NCBI RefSeq assembly: GCF_001976145.1
Contig: NZ_MOXD01000004.1
Span: 62,482 to 126,481 of the forward strand
From: Serratia oryzae
Lineage (GTDB): Bacteria; Pseudomonadota; Gammaproteobacteria; Enterobacterales; Enterobacteriaceae
Length of the DNA: 64,000 nt
Direction of reading: 5' to 3'
A program made the position numbers and the translations under genes. Below, piece by piece: positions 9,493 through 21,195 of this stretch. Each line of letters starts with the position of its first letter. The stretch's first letter is position 1. Below the pieces are notes generated by a model. The model was not told where the DNA came from. It searched no databases and saw only the letters and a list, made by a program, of their open reading frames with translations.

Positions 9493-9724
9493 CGCTATCC
9501 TCCAGGGGAATATCGCGGAAGACGCCGCGCACCATCAGCCAGCATAGGCCGATAAACAGCAGCGGCACCAGCAGACAGGCCATTTCGAACCAGTGCGGCA
9601 GGCCGGTGATGCCTGCGGTGCTATCCGGCAGGTAGGCTGCCAGTGACCACGCCAACAGATAAAGCAGCGTCAGGCCCAGTGCCCAGCGCGCCTCGCGATG
9701 AGCTTGAACAAAGCGTTTTTCCAT
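9482..9724 (-). CDS. yhdT: YhdT, small membrane protein (DUF997)
   Basis: An 80-residue protein with two hydrophobic helices (about residues 15-35 and 45-68) and a charged C-terminus. Size, position and overlap with panF identify it as YhdT. In sodium:solute symporter operons a small DUF997 protein often sits just before the transporter, suggesting an accessory or assembly role, but none has been proven. Confidence 0.9.
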   Translation of the reverse strand: MEKRFVQAHREARWALGLTLLYLLAWSLAAYLPDSTAGITGLPHWFEMACLLVPLLFIGLCWLMVRGVFRDIPLEDSDAN

Positions 9725-9824
9725 CCGTGCCTCCGGGGTTTACGCTGATGGATTGGCAAAGGAGGGGATTTTACGACAAGATCGGCATTTGCCCAGCGTT
9801 AAGTTGGTGGCAGCCATAAAGAAA

Positions 9825-9847
9825 AAGGCCGATGAATCATCGGCCTT
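9825..9847 (-). terminator. Terminator of accB-accC
   Basis: AAGGCCGATGA and TCATCGGCCTT pair around a one- or two-base centre (effectively a four-base loop). On the minus strand it is followed by a T-rich tail, 26 bases after the accC stop. Confidence 0.88.
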
Positions 9848-9873
9848 GGTCAGATAACGTGCAATCTGCGGGC

Positions 9874-11223
9874 TTAGGTCTCTTGCAGACCCAGCTTCTT
9901 TTCCAGATAGTGGATGTTGGTGCCACCATGCTGGAAGTTCTCGTCGCTCATGATCTTTTGCTGCAATTCAACGTTGGTTTTGATGCCATCGATGATCAGT
10001 TCAGCCAGCGCGTTTTTCATGCGGGCAATCGCCACATCACGGTTTTCACCGTAAGTGATCAGTTTGCCGATCATGGAATCATAATACGGCGGTACGGTAT
10101 AACCGGCGTAGATATGAGACTCCCAGCGCACGCCGAAACCGCCCGGCGCGTGGAAACGGGTGATCTTGCCTGGGCTTGGCAGGAAGGTGTTCGGATCTTC
10201 GGCGTTGATACGGCATTCCACCGCATGGCCGTGGATCTTCACTTCGTCCTGTTTGATCGACAGCGGCTGACCGGCAGCGATACGCAACTGCTCTTTGATC
10301 AGATCCACGCCGGTGATCATTTCTGTGACCGGGTGTTCTACCTGAATACGGGTGTTCATTTCAATGAAATAGAACTCGCCGTTTTCGTACAGGAACTCAA
10401 AGGTGCCTGCACCGCGGTAGCCGATCTCCACACAGGCTTTCGAGCAACGCTCGCCGATGTAGCGGCGCAGTTCCGGGGTGATCCCTGGAGCTGGCGCTTC
10501 TTCAACCACTTTCTGGTGGCGGCGCTGCATTGAGCAGTCACGTTCTGCCAGATAGATGGCGTTGCCCTGGCCGTCTGCCAACACCTGAATTTCGATGTGG
10601 CGCGGGTTTTCCAGGTACTTTTCCATATAAACCATGTCGTTGTTGAAAGCCGCTTTGGCTTCCGCTTTGGTCATGGAAATGGATTGCTCAAGATCTTTGT
10701 CGTTGCGCACAACGCGCATACCACGGCCGCCGCCGCCGCCGGAAGCCTTGATGATCACCGGGTAACCGATGCGCTTGGCGAAGGCACGGTTTTTATCCAT
10801 GTCGTCGGTCAGCGGGCCGTCGGAACCTGGTACGCAAGGCACGCCGGCTTTTTTCATCGCGTTGATGGCAGAAACTTTATCACCCATCAGGCGGATGGTT
10901 TCAGCACGCGGGCCGATGAAGATAAAGCCGGAGCGTTCAACCTGCTCGGCGAAATCGGCATTCTCGGACAGGAAGCCGTAACCGGGGTGGATCGCCACTG
11001 CACCGGTGATTTCCGCCGCAGAGATGATGGCCGGGATGTTCAGATAGCTTTTAACCGAAGGCGCAGGGCCGATACATACGGTTTCGTCAGCCAGCAGCAC
11101 GTGTTTCAGATCGCGATCGGCGGCAGAGTGAACGGCCACGGTCTTGATGCCGAGCTCTTTACAGGCTCGCAGAATACGCAGCGCAATTTCGCCACGGTTG
11201 GCGATAACAATTTTATCAAGCAT
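9874..11223 (-). CDS. accC: Acetyl-CoA carboxylase, biotin carboxylase subunit
   Basis: A 449-residue ATP-grasp enzyme of the same length as E. coli AccC. It begins [14 protein letters not shown], contains the glycine-rich ATP loop [11 protein letters not shown] near residue 159, and the R-D-C-S-M-Q-R-R and [10 protein letters not shown] motifs of the active site. It carboxylates biotin held on AccB, the first half-reaction of malonyl-CoA synthesis. It follows accB by 11 bases on the same strand. Confidence 0.98.
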   Translation of the reverse strand: MLDKIVIANRGEIALRILRACKELGIKTVAVHSAADRDLKHVLLADETVCIGPAPSVKSYLNIPAIISAAEITGAVAIHPGYGFLSENADFAEQVERSGFIFIGPRAETIRLMGDKVSAINAMKKAGVPCVPGSDGPLTDDMDKNRAFAKRIGYPVIIKASGGGGGRGMRVVRNDKDLEQSISMTKAEAKAAFNNDMVYMEKYLENPRHIEIQVLADGQGNAIYLAERDCSMQRRHQKVVEEAPAPGITPELRRYIGERCSKACVEIGYRGAGTFEFLYENGEFYFIEMNTRIQVEHPVTEMITGVDLIKEQLRIAAGQPLSIKQDEVKIHGHAVECRINAEDPNTFLPSPGKITRFHAPGGFGVRWESHIYAGYTVPPYYDSMIGKLITYGENRDVAIARMKNALAELIIDGIKTNVELQQKIMSDENFQHGGTNIHYLEKKLGLQET

Positions 11224-11234
11224 GGTGCGCCTCG

Positions 11235-11696
11235 TTATTCGATGACGACCAGTGGCTCGTCATATTCAACCGGCTGGCCGTTTTCTACCAGAATGGCTTT
11301 CACCACGCCAGATTTGTCGGCTTCGATTTGGTTCATCATTTTCATTGCTTCGACGATGCACAGGGTGTCGCCGGCGTTCACTTTCTGGCCCACTTCCACG
11401 AAGGCTTTTGCGTCCGGGCTTGGTGTGCGGTAGAACGTCCCAACCATTGGAGAGCGAACGATGTGGCCACTCACGGCCGCGGGTGCTGCTGGGGTTTCTG
11501 CGGCAGTTGGGGCAACGGCAGCCGCCAGCGCGGGTTGCTGCTGGGCTGGCATCGCGTACTGTTGCATCATTGGGTAAGCCTGCACCGGAGCGGCACGGCT
11601 GATGCGGACTGACTCTTCGCCTTCAGAGATTTCCAGTTCAGAAATGCCTGACTCTTCAACCAGTTCGATCAGTTTCTTGATTTTACGAATATCCAT
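11235..11696 (-). CDS. accB: Acetyl-CoA carboxylase, biotin carboxyl carrier protein
   Basis: A 153-residue protein: an N-terminal helical dimer segment ([12 protein letters not shown]), an Ala/Pro-rich flexible linker (about 36-76), and a biotinyl domain with the V-E-A-M-K-M-M motif, where K119 carries biotin. The thumb residues found in enteric AccB are present before the biotin site. ATG at 11696 gives the normal N-terminus. It forms an operon with accC and perhaps with aroQ upstream, although a repeat element lies in the aroQ-accB gap. Confidence 0.97.
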   Translation of the reverse strand: MDIRKIKKLIELVEESGISELEISEGEESVRISRAAPVQAYPMMQQYAMPAQQQPALAAAVAPTAAETPAAPAAVSGHIVRSPMVGTFYRTPSPDAKAFVEVGQKVNAGDTLCIVEAMKMMNQIEADKSGVVKAILVENGQPVEYDEPLVVIE

Positions 11697-11730
11697 GAGT
11701 GTGATTCCGACTCTTTTTTTGCGTAGCAAT

Positions 11731-11856
11731 TATACCCGTCATACTTCAAGTTGCAGGTGCGTTGACTTTCCTCGCTCACCCCAGTCACTTGACTTCCGTA
11801 AGCTCCTGAGGATTCACTGCGTCGTCGCCTTCCTGCAACTCGAACTATTTAGGGTA
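11731..11856. repeat. Dispersed palindromic repeat, copy 1
   Basis: An element of about 126 bases with inverted termini: it opens TATACCCGTCATACTTCAAG and closes with the near-complement CTGCAACTCGAACTATTTAG then GGTA. A second copy in the opposite orientation is at 63782-63902, and degenerate ends occur at 20510-20540 and 56185-56207. This is the style of an ERIC-like or MITE-like enterobacterial repeat. It overlaps the last codons of aroQ. Confidence 0.75.
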
Positions 11857-12308
11857 CAGTTGGATTTTGACAAACGGCGAACCGCTGCCTGTAAAGCAAA
11901 TGTGTAGCCATCCGCGCCGAGGCCGCAAATCACGCCTACCGCAATGTCAGAGAGGTAAGAGTGATGGCGGAAAGGTTCGCGGGCATGCACGTTGGACAGG
12001 TGGATCTCGATAAACGGGATCTGCACCGCCAACAGCGCATCACGCAGCGCCACGCTGGTATGCGTGAACGCGGCAGGGTTAATCAGAATGAAATCTGTAT
12101 TACCGCGAGCCTGATGAATGCGATCGATTAGCGCATATTCGGCATTGGATTGCAGATGGCTCAGGGTAATATTCAGCGCCAGCGCCTGGTTTTCCAACCC
12201 GTTAACAATCTCGGGTAACGTCGTGCTGCCGTACTTCTCCGGCTCACGCGTCCCCAGCAGATTCAGGTTGGGGCCGTTCAAAAGCAAAATGTGAAACTTA
12301 TCCGCCAT
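11814..12308 (-). CDS. aroQ: Type II 3-dehydroquinate dehydratase
   Basis: A 164-residue type II dehydroquinase. [19 protein letters not shown] includes the catalytic arginine and tyrosine of the lid, and N-P-A-A-F-T-H-T-S and I-E-I-H-L-S-N complete the site. It converts 3-dehydroquinate to 3-dehydroshikimate. Proteins of this family usually have about 150 residues; the last 13 or 14 codons here lie inside the dispersed repeat at 11731-11856 and replace the original end. E. coli uses an unrelated type I enzyme (AroD). No second stop lies before 11814, so the tail should be translated. Confidence 0.94.
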   Translation of the reverse strand: MADKFHILLLNGPNLNLLGTREPEKYGSTTLPEIVNGLENQALALNITLSHLQSNAEYALIDRIHQARGNTDFILINPAAFTHTSVALRDALLAVQIPFIEIHLSNVHAREPFRHHSYLSDIAVGVICGLGADGYTFALQAAVRRLSKSNCTLNSSSCRKATTQ

Positions 12309-12594
12309 TGTGCTGCTATCTCCGGCAATAAAACCATCATTGAAGAAAATAACCCGATGTCACCGATTTGTCACCTGCTAGGTGATGATTTCATGCCGTC
12401 AGCAGGTGCAAGGGCGGGCATTATAACGATATCGTAGCAATTCGCAGCTAAATACTGGTCTTATCAGCGAAGATATTCAACCCTGAATTGACAAACAGAT
12501 AACCCCATTATCGGATTATGAGGGATAGAACACAGAAAAGTTCCGTACTGCAAACGGTGATTTTCGCTGCAAGTTGAACCCGTTGCAGGCGGGT

Positions 12595-13194
12595 TTAGCG
12601 CCACCAACGGCGGAATTTCCTGTAACGCAGGACCAGTAACAACAGTGCCAGCGCGGCATAAATAAAGGGCTGCGGTGAAAAGGTTTTTACTGACCACAGA
12701 TAGTGAATGGGCGCTACAATAGCGACCAGATAGACGAAGTTATGCAACTTTTGCCATTTTGAACCCAACTTGCGCTGTGCCCAAAGCGTTGAGGTGGCGG
12801 CCAACGCTAACAGCAACAGCCAACTGACGATACCGAGTGTCAGGTATGGACGGGTGATCAGCTCACGTCCCAACAGGTTGATATTGCTGAGCCCCAGTTC
12901 AAGCGTCGAATAGCTGATCAGATGTAGCGTGGCCCAGGCAAAACACCACAAGCCCAGCATACGGCGGCAGCGGATCAGCATGGGTTGGCGTGCATAATGG
13001 GCGAGAGGCGTGACGCACAGGGTGGCCAGCAGCAATTTCAGCGCCATTCTGCCGGTAAAATGCTGGATATCTTTGGCCGGATCGGCGCTGAACCAGCCTT
13101 GATCGACCGCCAGAATCAGCCACAGGAACGGTAGAAACGCCGCTAAAGTGATAACCACCTTCAGCCAGCGGACATGCGTTGGGGTGAGCCGCAC
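12595..13194 (-). CDS. msrQ: MsrQ, haem-binding membrane subunit of the MsrPQ repair system
   Basis: A 199-residue protein with six hydrophobic segments of the ferric-reductase-like transmembrane family. Histidines that ligate haem occur in [22 protein letters not shown] and P-I-H-Y-L-W. MsrQ passes electrons from the respiratory chain or flavin reductase across the inner membrane to MsrP. Translation starts with GTG directly after the msrP stop (TGAGTG), so the two are tightly coupled. Confidence 0.95.
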   Translation of the reverse strand: MRLTPTHVRWLKVVITLAAFLPFLWLILAVDQGWFSADPAKDIQHFTGRMALKLLLATLCVTPLAHYARQPMLIRCRRMLGLWCFAWATLHLISYSTLELGLSNINLLGRELITRPYLTLGIVSWLLLLALAATSTLWAQRKLGSKWQKLHNFVYLVAIVAPIHYLWSVKTFSPQPFIYAALALLLLVLRYRKFRRWWR

Positions 13195-14196
13195 TCAGAA
13201 GTTCTCCCGTAAATCCAGGCCGCGGTACAGCGAGGCCACCTGATCGGCATAGCCATTGAACAGCAGCGTCGGCTGGCGCTGAACGTCCAAAATGCCGCCA
13301 GAACCGATGAAACGTTCGGTGGACTGTGACCAGCGCGGATGATCGACATGCGGGTTCACATTGGCGTAAAAGCCGTATTCATTGGGGGCGGAAAGATTCC
13401 AGGTGGTCGGCGGCTGTTCACGGGTCAGGCTGATTTTCACGATCGATTTGATGCCTTTGAAACCGTATTTCCAAGGAGCGATTAGCCGCAGAGGGGCGCC
13501 GTTTTGCGGTGGTAATGCTTTGCCATACACGCCGACGGTGAGCAGGGCCAACGGATGCATGGCTTCATCGAGCCGCAATCCTTCCACATAAGGGTATTTC
13601 AGCCCGCCACCGATAAAGCGGTCTTTTTGGCCGGGCATCTGCTCAGGGTCATACAGGGTTTGGAATGCCACATAGCGTGCGCTGCTGGTGGGTTCCACCA
13701 GTTTCAGCAGTTTGCCCAGTTCAAAACCGATCCAGGGCACCACCATCGACCAGGCCTCCACGCAGCGCATGCGATAAATACGCTCTTCGAGTGGGAAACG
13801 CTTGATCAGATCGTCGATATCCAGCGTCATCGGCTTGCCGACCTCACCGTCGATCTGCACCTTCCAGTCTGCGGTTTTCAGATCGCCGGCGTTAGCGGCA
13901 GGATCGGCTTTATCCAGGCCAAATTCATAGAAGTTATTGTAGCCAGAGACTTTCTCCTCCGGCGTCAACGCCAGGTTGGCCTGCCAGATCTCCGGTTTGC
14001 TGAACTCCAGCGCTTTGCCCGCTGGGGCCTTGGGCCGATCGTTGCCTTTGAACCAGGACAGTAAATCGGCTTGCGCAGGGGGGGGTAAAGCCAGGGAGGC
14101 GGCGGTGATCCCTAATGCTTGGAGCACTTTGCGCCGCTGATAGAACACGCTCTCCGGCGTGACATCGGCTTCGGTGAGTTTTCGTAGCTTGTCCAT
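13195..14196 (-). CDS. msrP: MsrP, periplasmic methionine sulfoxide reductase catalytic subunit
   Basis: A 333-residue molybdopterin oxidoreductase. The N-terminus has a twin-arginine signal (R21-R22-K-V-L-Q-A-L-G-I then a hydrophobic run ending A-Q-A). C145 in R-M-R-C-V-E-A-W is the molybdenum ligand. MsrP reduces both isomers of methionine sulfoxide in periplasmic proteins, with electrons from MsrQ. In E. coli the pair (yedYZ) is located elsewhere and responds to hypochlorite through HprSR; no such regulator is adjacent here. Confidence 0.96.
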   Translation of the reverse strand: MDKLRKLTEADVTPESVFYQRRKVLQALGITAASLALPPPAQADLLSWFKGNDRPKAPAGKALEFSKPEIWQANLALTPEEKVSGYNNFYEFGLDKADPAANAGDLKTADWKVQIDGEVGKPMTLDIDDLIKRFPLEERIYRMRCVEAWSMVVPWIGFELGKLLKLVEPTSSARYVAFQTLYDPEQMPGQKDRFIGGGLKYPYVEGLRLDEAMHPLALLTVGVYGKALPPQNGAPLRLIAPWKYGFKGIKSIVKISLTREQPPTTWNLSAPNEYGFYANVNPHVDHPRWSQSTERFIGSGGILDVQRQPTLLFNGYADQVASLYRGLDLRENF

Positions 14197-14295
14197 TATT
14201 TGTTCTCCGCAGGTGACGGCCTAAGCATGGCGTGAAAGTGAACGTAATGCGAGAGATAGAGGGTAAAAAACAATGGCAAGTGGCGCGGGGAGATT

Positions 14296-14318
14296 GCCCT
14301 TCTCCAGGCGGAGAGGGC
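14296..14318. repeat. GGAGAGGG-type dispersed hairpin, copy 1
   Basis: GCCCTTCTCC and GGAGAGGGC pair around AGGC. Similar hairpins (CCCTCTC...GAGAGGG) occur at 52948-52968 and 63639-63659. It lies 16 bases past the acuI stop and could serve as its terminator, though no T run follows. Confidence 0.55.
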
Positions 14319-14333
14319 ATTTTCCCGCTATTT

Positions 14334-15311
14334 TCAGCGTATTTTCACCAGCGTACGGCCGGTGATCTGGTTGTTCATCAGCGCGGCGGCAGCGGCAGGC
14401 ACCTCTTCGAGCAGGATCTCCTGCGTTGCTTGCTGATAGAAACTTTCTGGCAGGATGCTGGCCAGGCGCTCCCAGACGGCTTGGCGGCGTGGGAAGGGGG
14501 TATGTACTGAATCGATCCCTTGCAGGCGCACGTTGCGCAGAATAAAAGGCATTACCGTGGTGGGAAGTTGATAGCCACCCGCCAGGCCGCAGGCGGCAAC
14601 GGTACCGTTGTAATTCATCTGGGCCAGAATGCGGGCCAGCAATTTGTCACCCACGGTATCGATCGCCCCAGCCCAAAGCTGTTTTTCCAACGGGCGCGGG
14701 GTTTCGACATAGTCGCTGCGTGGCAGCACCTCTTTAGCCCCGAGCGATTTCAGATAACCGGTATTGTTATCGCGGCCGCTGATCGCCGTCACGCTGTAGC
14801 CCAGTGTGGCGAGCAGGGCGATCGCCGTACTGCCCACGCCGCCGCTGGCACCGGTGACCAGAATGTCGCCATCAGCCGGTTTGACCCCACCTTCTTCCAG
14901 CGCCATCACGCATAGCATGGCGGTAAAGCCTGCGGTACCGAGGATCATCGCTTTTCGCTCATCCAGCTTAGTCGGCAGAGGAATCAGCCAGTCGCCGGAG
15001 ACACGGGCCTGTTCGGCTAAGCCACCCCAATGGTTTTCCCCGACGCCCCAGCCGGTGAGCACCACGCTCTGGCCCGCTTTAAAACGCGGGTCTCGGCTGC
15101 TGTAGACGCGGCCCGCAAAGTCGATTCCGGGTATCATAGGGAAGCTGCGAATAATCTTTCCTTTGCCGGTGATCGCCAGCGCATCCTTATAGTTAAGGCT
15201 GGACCAGTTGACATCGACCGTCACATCGCCGTCTGGCAGCCGACCGCTGCCGATATCTTTGACCTGCGCCAGGATTTGATCGTCTTGCTGTTCCAATAAC
15301 AGTGCTCGCAT
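14334..15311 (-). CDS. acuI: NADPH-dependent acrylyl-CoA reductase
   Basis: A 325-residue zinc-free medium-chain dehydrogenase/reductase of the YhdH/AcuI group. The N-terminal GroES-like half contains S-S-L-N-Y-K-D-A-L-A, and the Rossmann half contains V-T-G-A-S-G-G-V-G-S near residue 150. AcuI reduces acryloyl-CoA to propanoyl-CoA, protecting against a toxic electrophile. Its position beside csrD matches E. coli yhdH. Confidence 0.94.
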   Translation of the reverse strand: MRALLLEQQDDQILAQVKDIGSGRLPDGDVTVDVNWSSLNYKDALAITGKGKIIRSFPMIPGIDFAGRVYSSRDPRFKAGQSVVLTGWGVGENHWGGLAEQARVSGDWLIPLPTKLDERKAMILGTAGFTAMLCVMALEEGGVKPADGDILVTGASGGVGSTAIALLATLGYSVTAISGRDNNTGYLKSLGAKEVLPRSDYVETPRPLEKQLWAGAIDTVGDKLLARILAQMNYNGTVAACGLAGGYQLPTTVMPFILRNVRLQGIDSVHTPFPRRQAVWERLASILPESFYQQATQEILLEEVPAAAAALMNNQITGRTLVKIR

Positions 15312-15608
15312 GTCACTCTTCCCCTTGATTTCATATTGGATATGAATGTTTGAATCGGTTTGCTTTGACTATTATGCATAATAGAAATGCGTGTTCTGAT
15401 AAATGACAAAAAAATAGCGCTTAATAGTTTTCTTCGTTGTCTATGCTTGATAGGTTGGTAGCGATAACCTGATGCTGAGTAAGGAAAAAAACACTTTCTT
15501 AATTTTTTTTGAAATCAGGGTACGGTGTTGTACTTATTTGAGCAGGAACGGGGCCTTTATATATCAAAAGGTGATCTTTCATTTAACCATTGCGGACAAG
15601 GCACGGGA

Positions 15609-17540
15609 ATGAGATTTACCACGAAACTCTCTGCACTAATCACCTTGCTCGTTGCGCTGGCAATGTTCTTGATGCTGATGGGGTGCTCGTACAGCTTTTT
15701 TTATGTCACCCAGGAACGGTTAGAGAACCGCTTCGAGGCGTTGGCAACCTCTCTCGATCAGGCGATGTTGCTTGAGGCTCCTCAAGCGCTGGATCACTGG
15801 TTACCGCTGGTGATGCGGCCACTTGGCATTGTTGCCATCAGCGTGGATACCGAGAAAAGTACCCAGTTTTCCTACCGCTTGCCGGCGGTAAAATTGCCAT
15901 GGGAGTCACTCAATGGTTATCGGCATACTTCGCAGGTGTTGATGCATCATCCCGGAACCGTGCTGAATATCACCTATCTCGATCCTTTCGCCAGCGATGT
16001 GCGAACGTTGCAGTCAACGGCGGCGGTAACCCTGTCCATCATTACCATGGTGGTGATCCTGTTGTTTAGTTTGCGTTGGCTACGTGAGCAGGCTGATGGT
16101 GAAGATCGTCTCGATCGGCGTGCCCGGCGGATCCTCAATGGCGAACGTGAAGAAGTACTTAAAGGTGATGTGCGTGAGTCTCCTGCCAGCGTCAGCGGCG
16201 CGATCGATCGTCTGCTGGCGGATCTGGCCGAGGCGCGTGAAGAGCGTAACCGTGTCGATACCCTGATCCGCGCTTTTGCTGCCCAAGATGCAAAAACGGG
16301 CCTCAATAACCGGTTGTTTTTTGATAACCAACTGACGACGCAGTTGGAAGAAGGGGGATCACACGGCATTGTCATGATGGTGCGCCTGCCTGATTTCGAC
16401 ACGCTGCGTGAAATTCACGGTAATGCAGCGGTAGAGGAACTGATGTATTCGCTGGTGAACCTGCTCTCTACTTTTGTTATGCGCTACCCAGCCGCGTTGC
16501 TGGCCCGTTATTTTCACAGCGATTTTACCGTCTTGCTGCCGCACCGCACCCTCAAAGAGGCTGACGGTATTGCTGCGCAACTGGTTAACGCCATTGATGC
16601 CTTACCTTCAACGACGCTTATCGATCGCGAGGCATTCCTGCATATTGGTATCGTTGCCTATCGTAGTGGGCAGAACACCGAACAGATTATTGATAACGCC
16701 GAGCAGGCCACCCGTAATGCCACGCTGCAGGGGGAAAATGGCTGGTATGTCTATGACAGCGATGTGCCGGAGAAAGGGCGTGGCAATGTTAAATGGCGCA
16801 CTTTGCTTGAACAGGTATTGGCACGCGGTGGGCCACGTCTTTACCTGCAGCCGGTGGTCACGGTGGATGGCGAAGTGCATCACCGTAAGGTGATGAGCCG
16901 GATCCACGACGGGACACAGGAGCTGTTGCCTGCAGAATATCTCCCCTTGATCAAGCAGTTCGGGCTAGCAGAAAGCTATGATCGCCAGCATATGAGTCGG
17001 ATAATTCCGTTATTAACGCTTTGGCCTGAAGAGACGCTGGCGTTTCCACTGTGTGTGGATTCATTATTACAACGCAGTTTCCAGCGTTGGGCGCGTGATA
17101 TGCTGCTACAGTGTGAAAAAAGTTGCCGCAGGCGAATTCTGATTGAACTTGCGGAGGCCGAAGTGTGTCAACATATCGATCGGCTGCGTCCGGTGTTACG
17201 ATTATTCTCCGGCTTGGGCTGCCGTCTGGTGGTTTCTCAGGCCGGGTTAACCGTAGTGAGTACTTCTTATATCAAGTCATTGCCGGTGGAGATCGTCAAG
17301 CTTCACCCGGGGTTGGTGAGGAGTATCGATCGGCGTGATGAGAACCAGCTGTTTGTTCAGAGCCTGGCCGGTGCGTGTGAGGGGACCCATACGCAGGTCT
17401 TTGCCGTGGGGGTGCGCACGCGCAATGAGTGGCAGACGCTGAAAGAACGCGGAATTCTTGGTGGACAGGGCGATTTTTTTGCGTCGCCAGAGCCGATCGA
17501 CGTCAGTCGTAAAAAATATTCGCGTCGTTATCGTGTTTAA
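15609..17540 (+). CDS. csrD: CsrD, degenerate GGDEF/EAL regulator of CsrB/CsrC turnover
   Basis: A 643-residue inner-membrane protein: two membrane helices (about residues 7-30 and 140-162) enclose a periplasmic region, then a HAMP-like segment, a GGDEF-like domain (about 220-380) and an EAL-like domain (about 390-640). The GGDEF motif reads H-S-D-F and the EAL motif E-L-A, so neither cyclic-di-GMP synthesis nor hydrolysis is expected. CsrD directs RNase E to the small RNAs CsrB and CsrC. The ATG at 15609 gives the E. coli-like start M-R-F-T-T-K-L-S-A and follows CACGGGA. Confidence 0.94.
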   Translation: MRFTTKLSALITLLVALAMFLMLMGCSYSFFYVTQERLENRFEALATSLDQAMLLEAPQALDHWLPLVMRPLGIVAISVDTEKSTQFSYRLPAVKLPWESLNGYRHTSQVLMHHPGTVLNITYLDPFASDVRTLQSTAAVTLSIITMVVILLFSLRWLREQADGEDRLDRRARRILNGEREEVLKGDVRESPASVSGAIDRLLADLAEAREERNRVDTLIRAFAAQDAKTGLNNRLFFDNQLTTQLEEGGSHGIVMMVRLPDFDTLREIHGNAAVEELMYSLVNLLSTFVMRYPAALLARYFHSDFTVLLPHRTLKEADGIAAQLVNAIDALPSTTLIDREAFLHIGIVAYRSGQNTEQIIDNAEQATRNATLQGENGWYVYDSDVPEKGRGNVKWRTLLEQVLARGGPRLYLQPVVTVDGEVHHRKVMSRIHDGTQELLPAEYLPLIKQFGLAESYDRQHMSRIIPLLTLWPEETLAFPLCVDSLLQRSFQRWARDMLLQCEKSCRRRILIELAEAEVCQHIDRLRPVLRLFSGLGCRLVVSQAGLTVVSTSYIKSLPVEIVKLHPGLVRSIDRRDENQLFVQSLAGACEGTHTQVFAVGVRTRNEWQTLKERGILGGQGDFFASPEPIDVSRKKYSRRYRV

Positions 17541-18905
<1,365 letters not shown>

Positions 18906-18999
18906 TCAGCCCCAGATCGGTGGGATTGCATCGGATGACGGTAGTCGCATGGCATCAGGTGCGATCCCCCTTTCTGTTGTCGAGGAACTCGCATAATTT

Positions 19000-20013
19000 A
19001 TGAAGCCGATTTTTAGCAGGGGGCCTTCCCTGCAACTACGACTTTTTTTGGCGGTGATCGCGGCCATTGTCCTGATCGTTGCCGACAGCCGGCTCGGTAC
19101 GTTCGTTAAAATACGAAACTACATGGATACCGCCGTCAGCCCTTTTTATTTTTTGGCCAATGGGCCGCGTAAAGTTTTAGACAGCGTTTCGGAAACGCTG
19201 GCTACCCGCCAACAGCTTGAGCTAGAAAACCGTGCTCTGCGGCAGGAACTGCTGCTGAAAAACAGCGATATTCTTCTTCTTGGCCAATTCAAGCAGGAAA
19301 ATGCCCGTTTGCGGGAACTGTTAGGTTCGCCGCTGCGCCAGGACGAACACAAAATGGTCACGCAGGTGATGTCGACCGGTTCCGATCCTTACAGCGATCA
19401 GGTGGTGATCGACAAGGGGTCGGATAACGGCGTATATGAAGGCCAACCGGTAATCAGTGATAAAGGCGTGGTGGGGCAAGTGGTCGCCGTGGCTAAAATG
19501 ACCAGCCGCGTGTTGTTGATTTGTGATGCCTCACATGCGTTGCCGATCCAGGTGTTGCGAAATGACATCCGCGTGATTGCCGCAGGCAGCGGTTGCACCG
19601 ACGATCTGCAACTGGAGCACCTGCCGGGCAATACCGATATTCGCGTTGGCGACGTGCTGGTGACGTCGGGCCTGGGGGGCCGCTTCCCGGAGGGCTATCC
19701 GGTTGCAGTGGTTTCCTCGGTGAAAGTGGATAACCAACGGGCTTATACGGTGATTCAGGCACGCCCCACTGCTGGCCTGCAACGCTTGCGTTATTTGCTG
19801 CTGCTGTGGGGGGCCGATCGTAACGGCACCATGCCGCTGCCGCCAGACGAGGTTCACCGCGTTGCTAACGAACGCCTGATGCAGATGATGCCGCAGGTTC
19901 TGCCACCGGCTGATGCCATGGGCCCGCCAGCTCCATTGCCGGCTCCGGCTACCGGTAATAGCGTGCCACCGGCCCCCTCGGGGGCGACTGTGGGCTCTGG
20001 AGCAACCAGATGA
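19000..20013 (+). CDS. mreC: Rod-shape protein MreC
   Basis: A 337-residue bitopic protein: a membrane helix at about residues 12-30, a coiled coil (about 65-110, [15 protein letters not shown]), two beta-barrel domains to about residue 275 and a Pro/Ala-rich tail. The core contains the family motif [11 protein letters not shown]. MreC scaffolds PBP2-RodA in the periplasm. The last four bases overlap mreD (ATGA), coupling translation. Confidence 0.96.
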   Translation: MKPIFSRGPSLQLRLFLAVIAAIVLIVADSRLGTFVKIRNYMDTAVSPFYFLANGPRKVLDSVSETLATRQQLELENRALRQELLLKNSDILLLGQFKQENARLRELLGSPLRQDEHKMVTQVMSTGSDPYSDQVVIDKGSDNGVYEGQPVISDKGVVGQVVAVAKMTSRVLLICDASHALPIQVLRNDIRVIAAGSGCTDDLQLEHLPGNTDIRVGDVLVTSGLGGRFPEGYPVAVVSSVKVDNQRAYTVIQARPTAGLQRLRYLLLLWGADRNGTMPLPPDEVHRVANERLMQMMPQVLPPADAMGPPAPLPAPATGNSVPPAPSGATVGSGATR

Positions 20014-20498
20014 ACCGATATCGCAGCAACGGGCGCTGGATAATCTGGCTGTCATTTCTTGTGGCGCTGGTGCTGCAAATCATGCCATGGCCGGAACAGA
20101 TCTACATGTTCCGGCCATCCTGGCTGCTGTTGATCCTAACCTACTGGGTGATGGCGCTACCGCATCGTGTTAACGTCGGTACCGGTTTTGTGCTGGGGCT
20201 GATTATGGATCTGATCCTGGGCTCCACCCTGGGTGTGCGTGCGTTAGCCATGGGGCTCATTGCCTATCTGGTGGCGTTTAAATTCCAACTGTTCCGCAAT
20301 ATGGCACTGTGGCAACAGGCGCTGATCGTGGTCTTGCTGTCTCTGGCGATGGATGTGGTGGTTTTCTGGGCTGAGTTTTTAGTGATTAATGTCTCTTTTC
20401 GCCCTGAGGTATTCTGGAGTAGTGTGGTAAACGGTGTGCTCTGGCCATGGTTATTCCTGTTGATGCGCAAAATCCGCCGCCAGTTTGCCGTACAATAA
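20010..20498 (+). CDS. mreD: Rod-shape protein MreD
   Basis: A 162-residue protein with five hydrophobic segments, the E. coli length. It contains [12 protein letters not shown] near the start and the [13 protein letters not shown] segment typical of MreD. It works with MreC and MreB in cell elongation. Third gene of the operon. Confidence 0.95.
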   Translation: MNRYRSNGRWIIWLSFLVALVLQIMPWPEQIYMFRPSWLLLILTYWVMALPHRVNVGTGFVLGLIMDLILGSTLGVRALAMGLIAYLVAFKFQLFRNMALWQQALIVVLLSLAMDVVVFWAEFLVINVSFRPEVFWSSVVNGVLWPWLFLLMRKIRRQFAVQ

Positions 20499-20509
20499 CA
20501 AGGATATAC

Positions 20510-20540
20510 CCAATGAATTTCAAGCCGCAGCTTGAAAGAT
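20510..20540. repeat. Degenerate end of the dispersed repeat
   Basis: GGATATACCCAATGAATTTC followed by a weak inverted partner GCAGCTTGAAAGATGA. The first part resembles the terminus of the repeat at 11731-11856; the body is missing. Confidence 0.45.
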
Positions 20541-20553
20541 GAGAGATATATCA

Positions 20554-21141
20554 ATGATTTCACTTTATCTTGCATCTGGTTCCCCACGGCGACATGAATT
20601 GCTGACCCTGTTAGGCGTTCCGTTTGACATTCTTCTGACGCATACCGAAGAGCAGCGTCGGGACGGTGAAGGGGCGGAAAACTATGTCTGCCGTTTGGCG
20701 CAGGAAAAAGCCATGGCAGGCGTCGCGTTGGCACCGCAGGACAGGCCGGTTCTGGGGGCTGATACCATTGTGGTGTTGAATGGTCAGGTTTTGGAAAAGC
20801 CGTGCGATAAAGCAGATGCTGCACAGATGCTGGCGGCTTTATCCGGTAAGCGGCATCAGGTGATGACCGCCGTGGCGATCGCCGATCGCCACGATGTCTT
20901 GCGCCAGTTGGTAGTGACTGACGTCATGTTCCGCAACTTGTCGCCACAGGATATTCACGACTATATTGCAACAGGCGAACCGATGGATAAAGCGGGTGCC
21001 TATGGCATTCAAGGAAAGGGTGGTTGTTTCGTCAGAACCATAACCGGGAGTTATCACGCGGTGATGGGATTGCCGCTGGTCGAAACACATGAGCTGCTCA
21101 GTCATTTTGTCGCATTACGAGATGTAAGAACCGGCCAATAG
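20554..21141 (+). CDS. yhdE: Maf-family nucleoside triphosphate pyrophosphatase YhdE
   Basis: A 195-residue Maf protein. The N-terminal motif [21 protein letters not shown] with the catalytic aspartate, and the Y-G-I-Q-G-K-G motif are present. YhdE hydrolyses dTTP, UTP and modified pyrimidine nucleotides to monophosphates, a house-cleaning role linked to septum control. The ATG at 20554 is preceded by GAGAG at good spacing, which decides against the in-frame start at 20539. Confidence 0.95.
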   Translation: MISLYLASGSPRRHELLTLLGVPFDILLTHTEEQRRDGEGAENYVCRLAQEKAMAGVALAPQDRPVLGADTIVVLNGQVLEKPCDKADAAQMLAALSGKRHQVMTAVAIADRHDVLRQLVVTDVMFRNLSPQDIHDYIATGEPMDKAGAYGIQGKGGCFVRTITGSYHAVMGLPLVETHELLSHFVALRDVRTGQ

Positions 21142-21195
21142 ATTTGCTTGCAATCGGCAGCGGCAGGCATTATCGACCGGATCTGAGGAGAGAAC

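Noticed and set aside
12464-12697. Minus-strand open frame of 77 codons upstream of aroQ
   Set aside because: Overlaps the 3' end of msrQ in another frame and lacks any recognisable feature.
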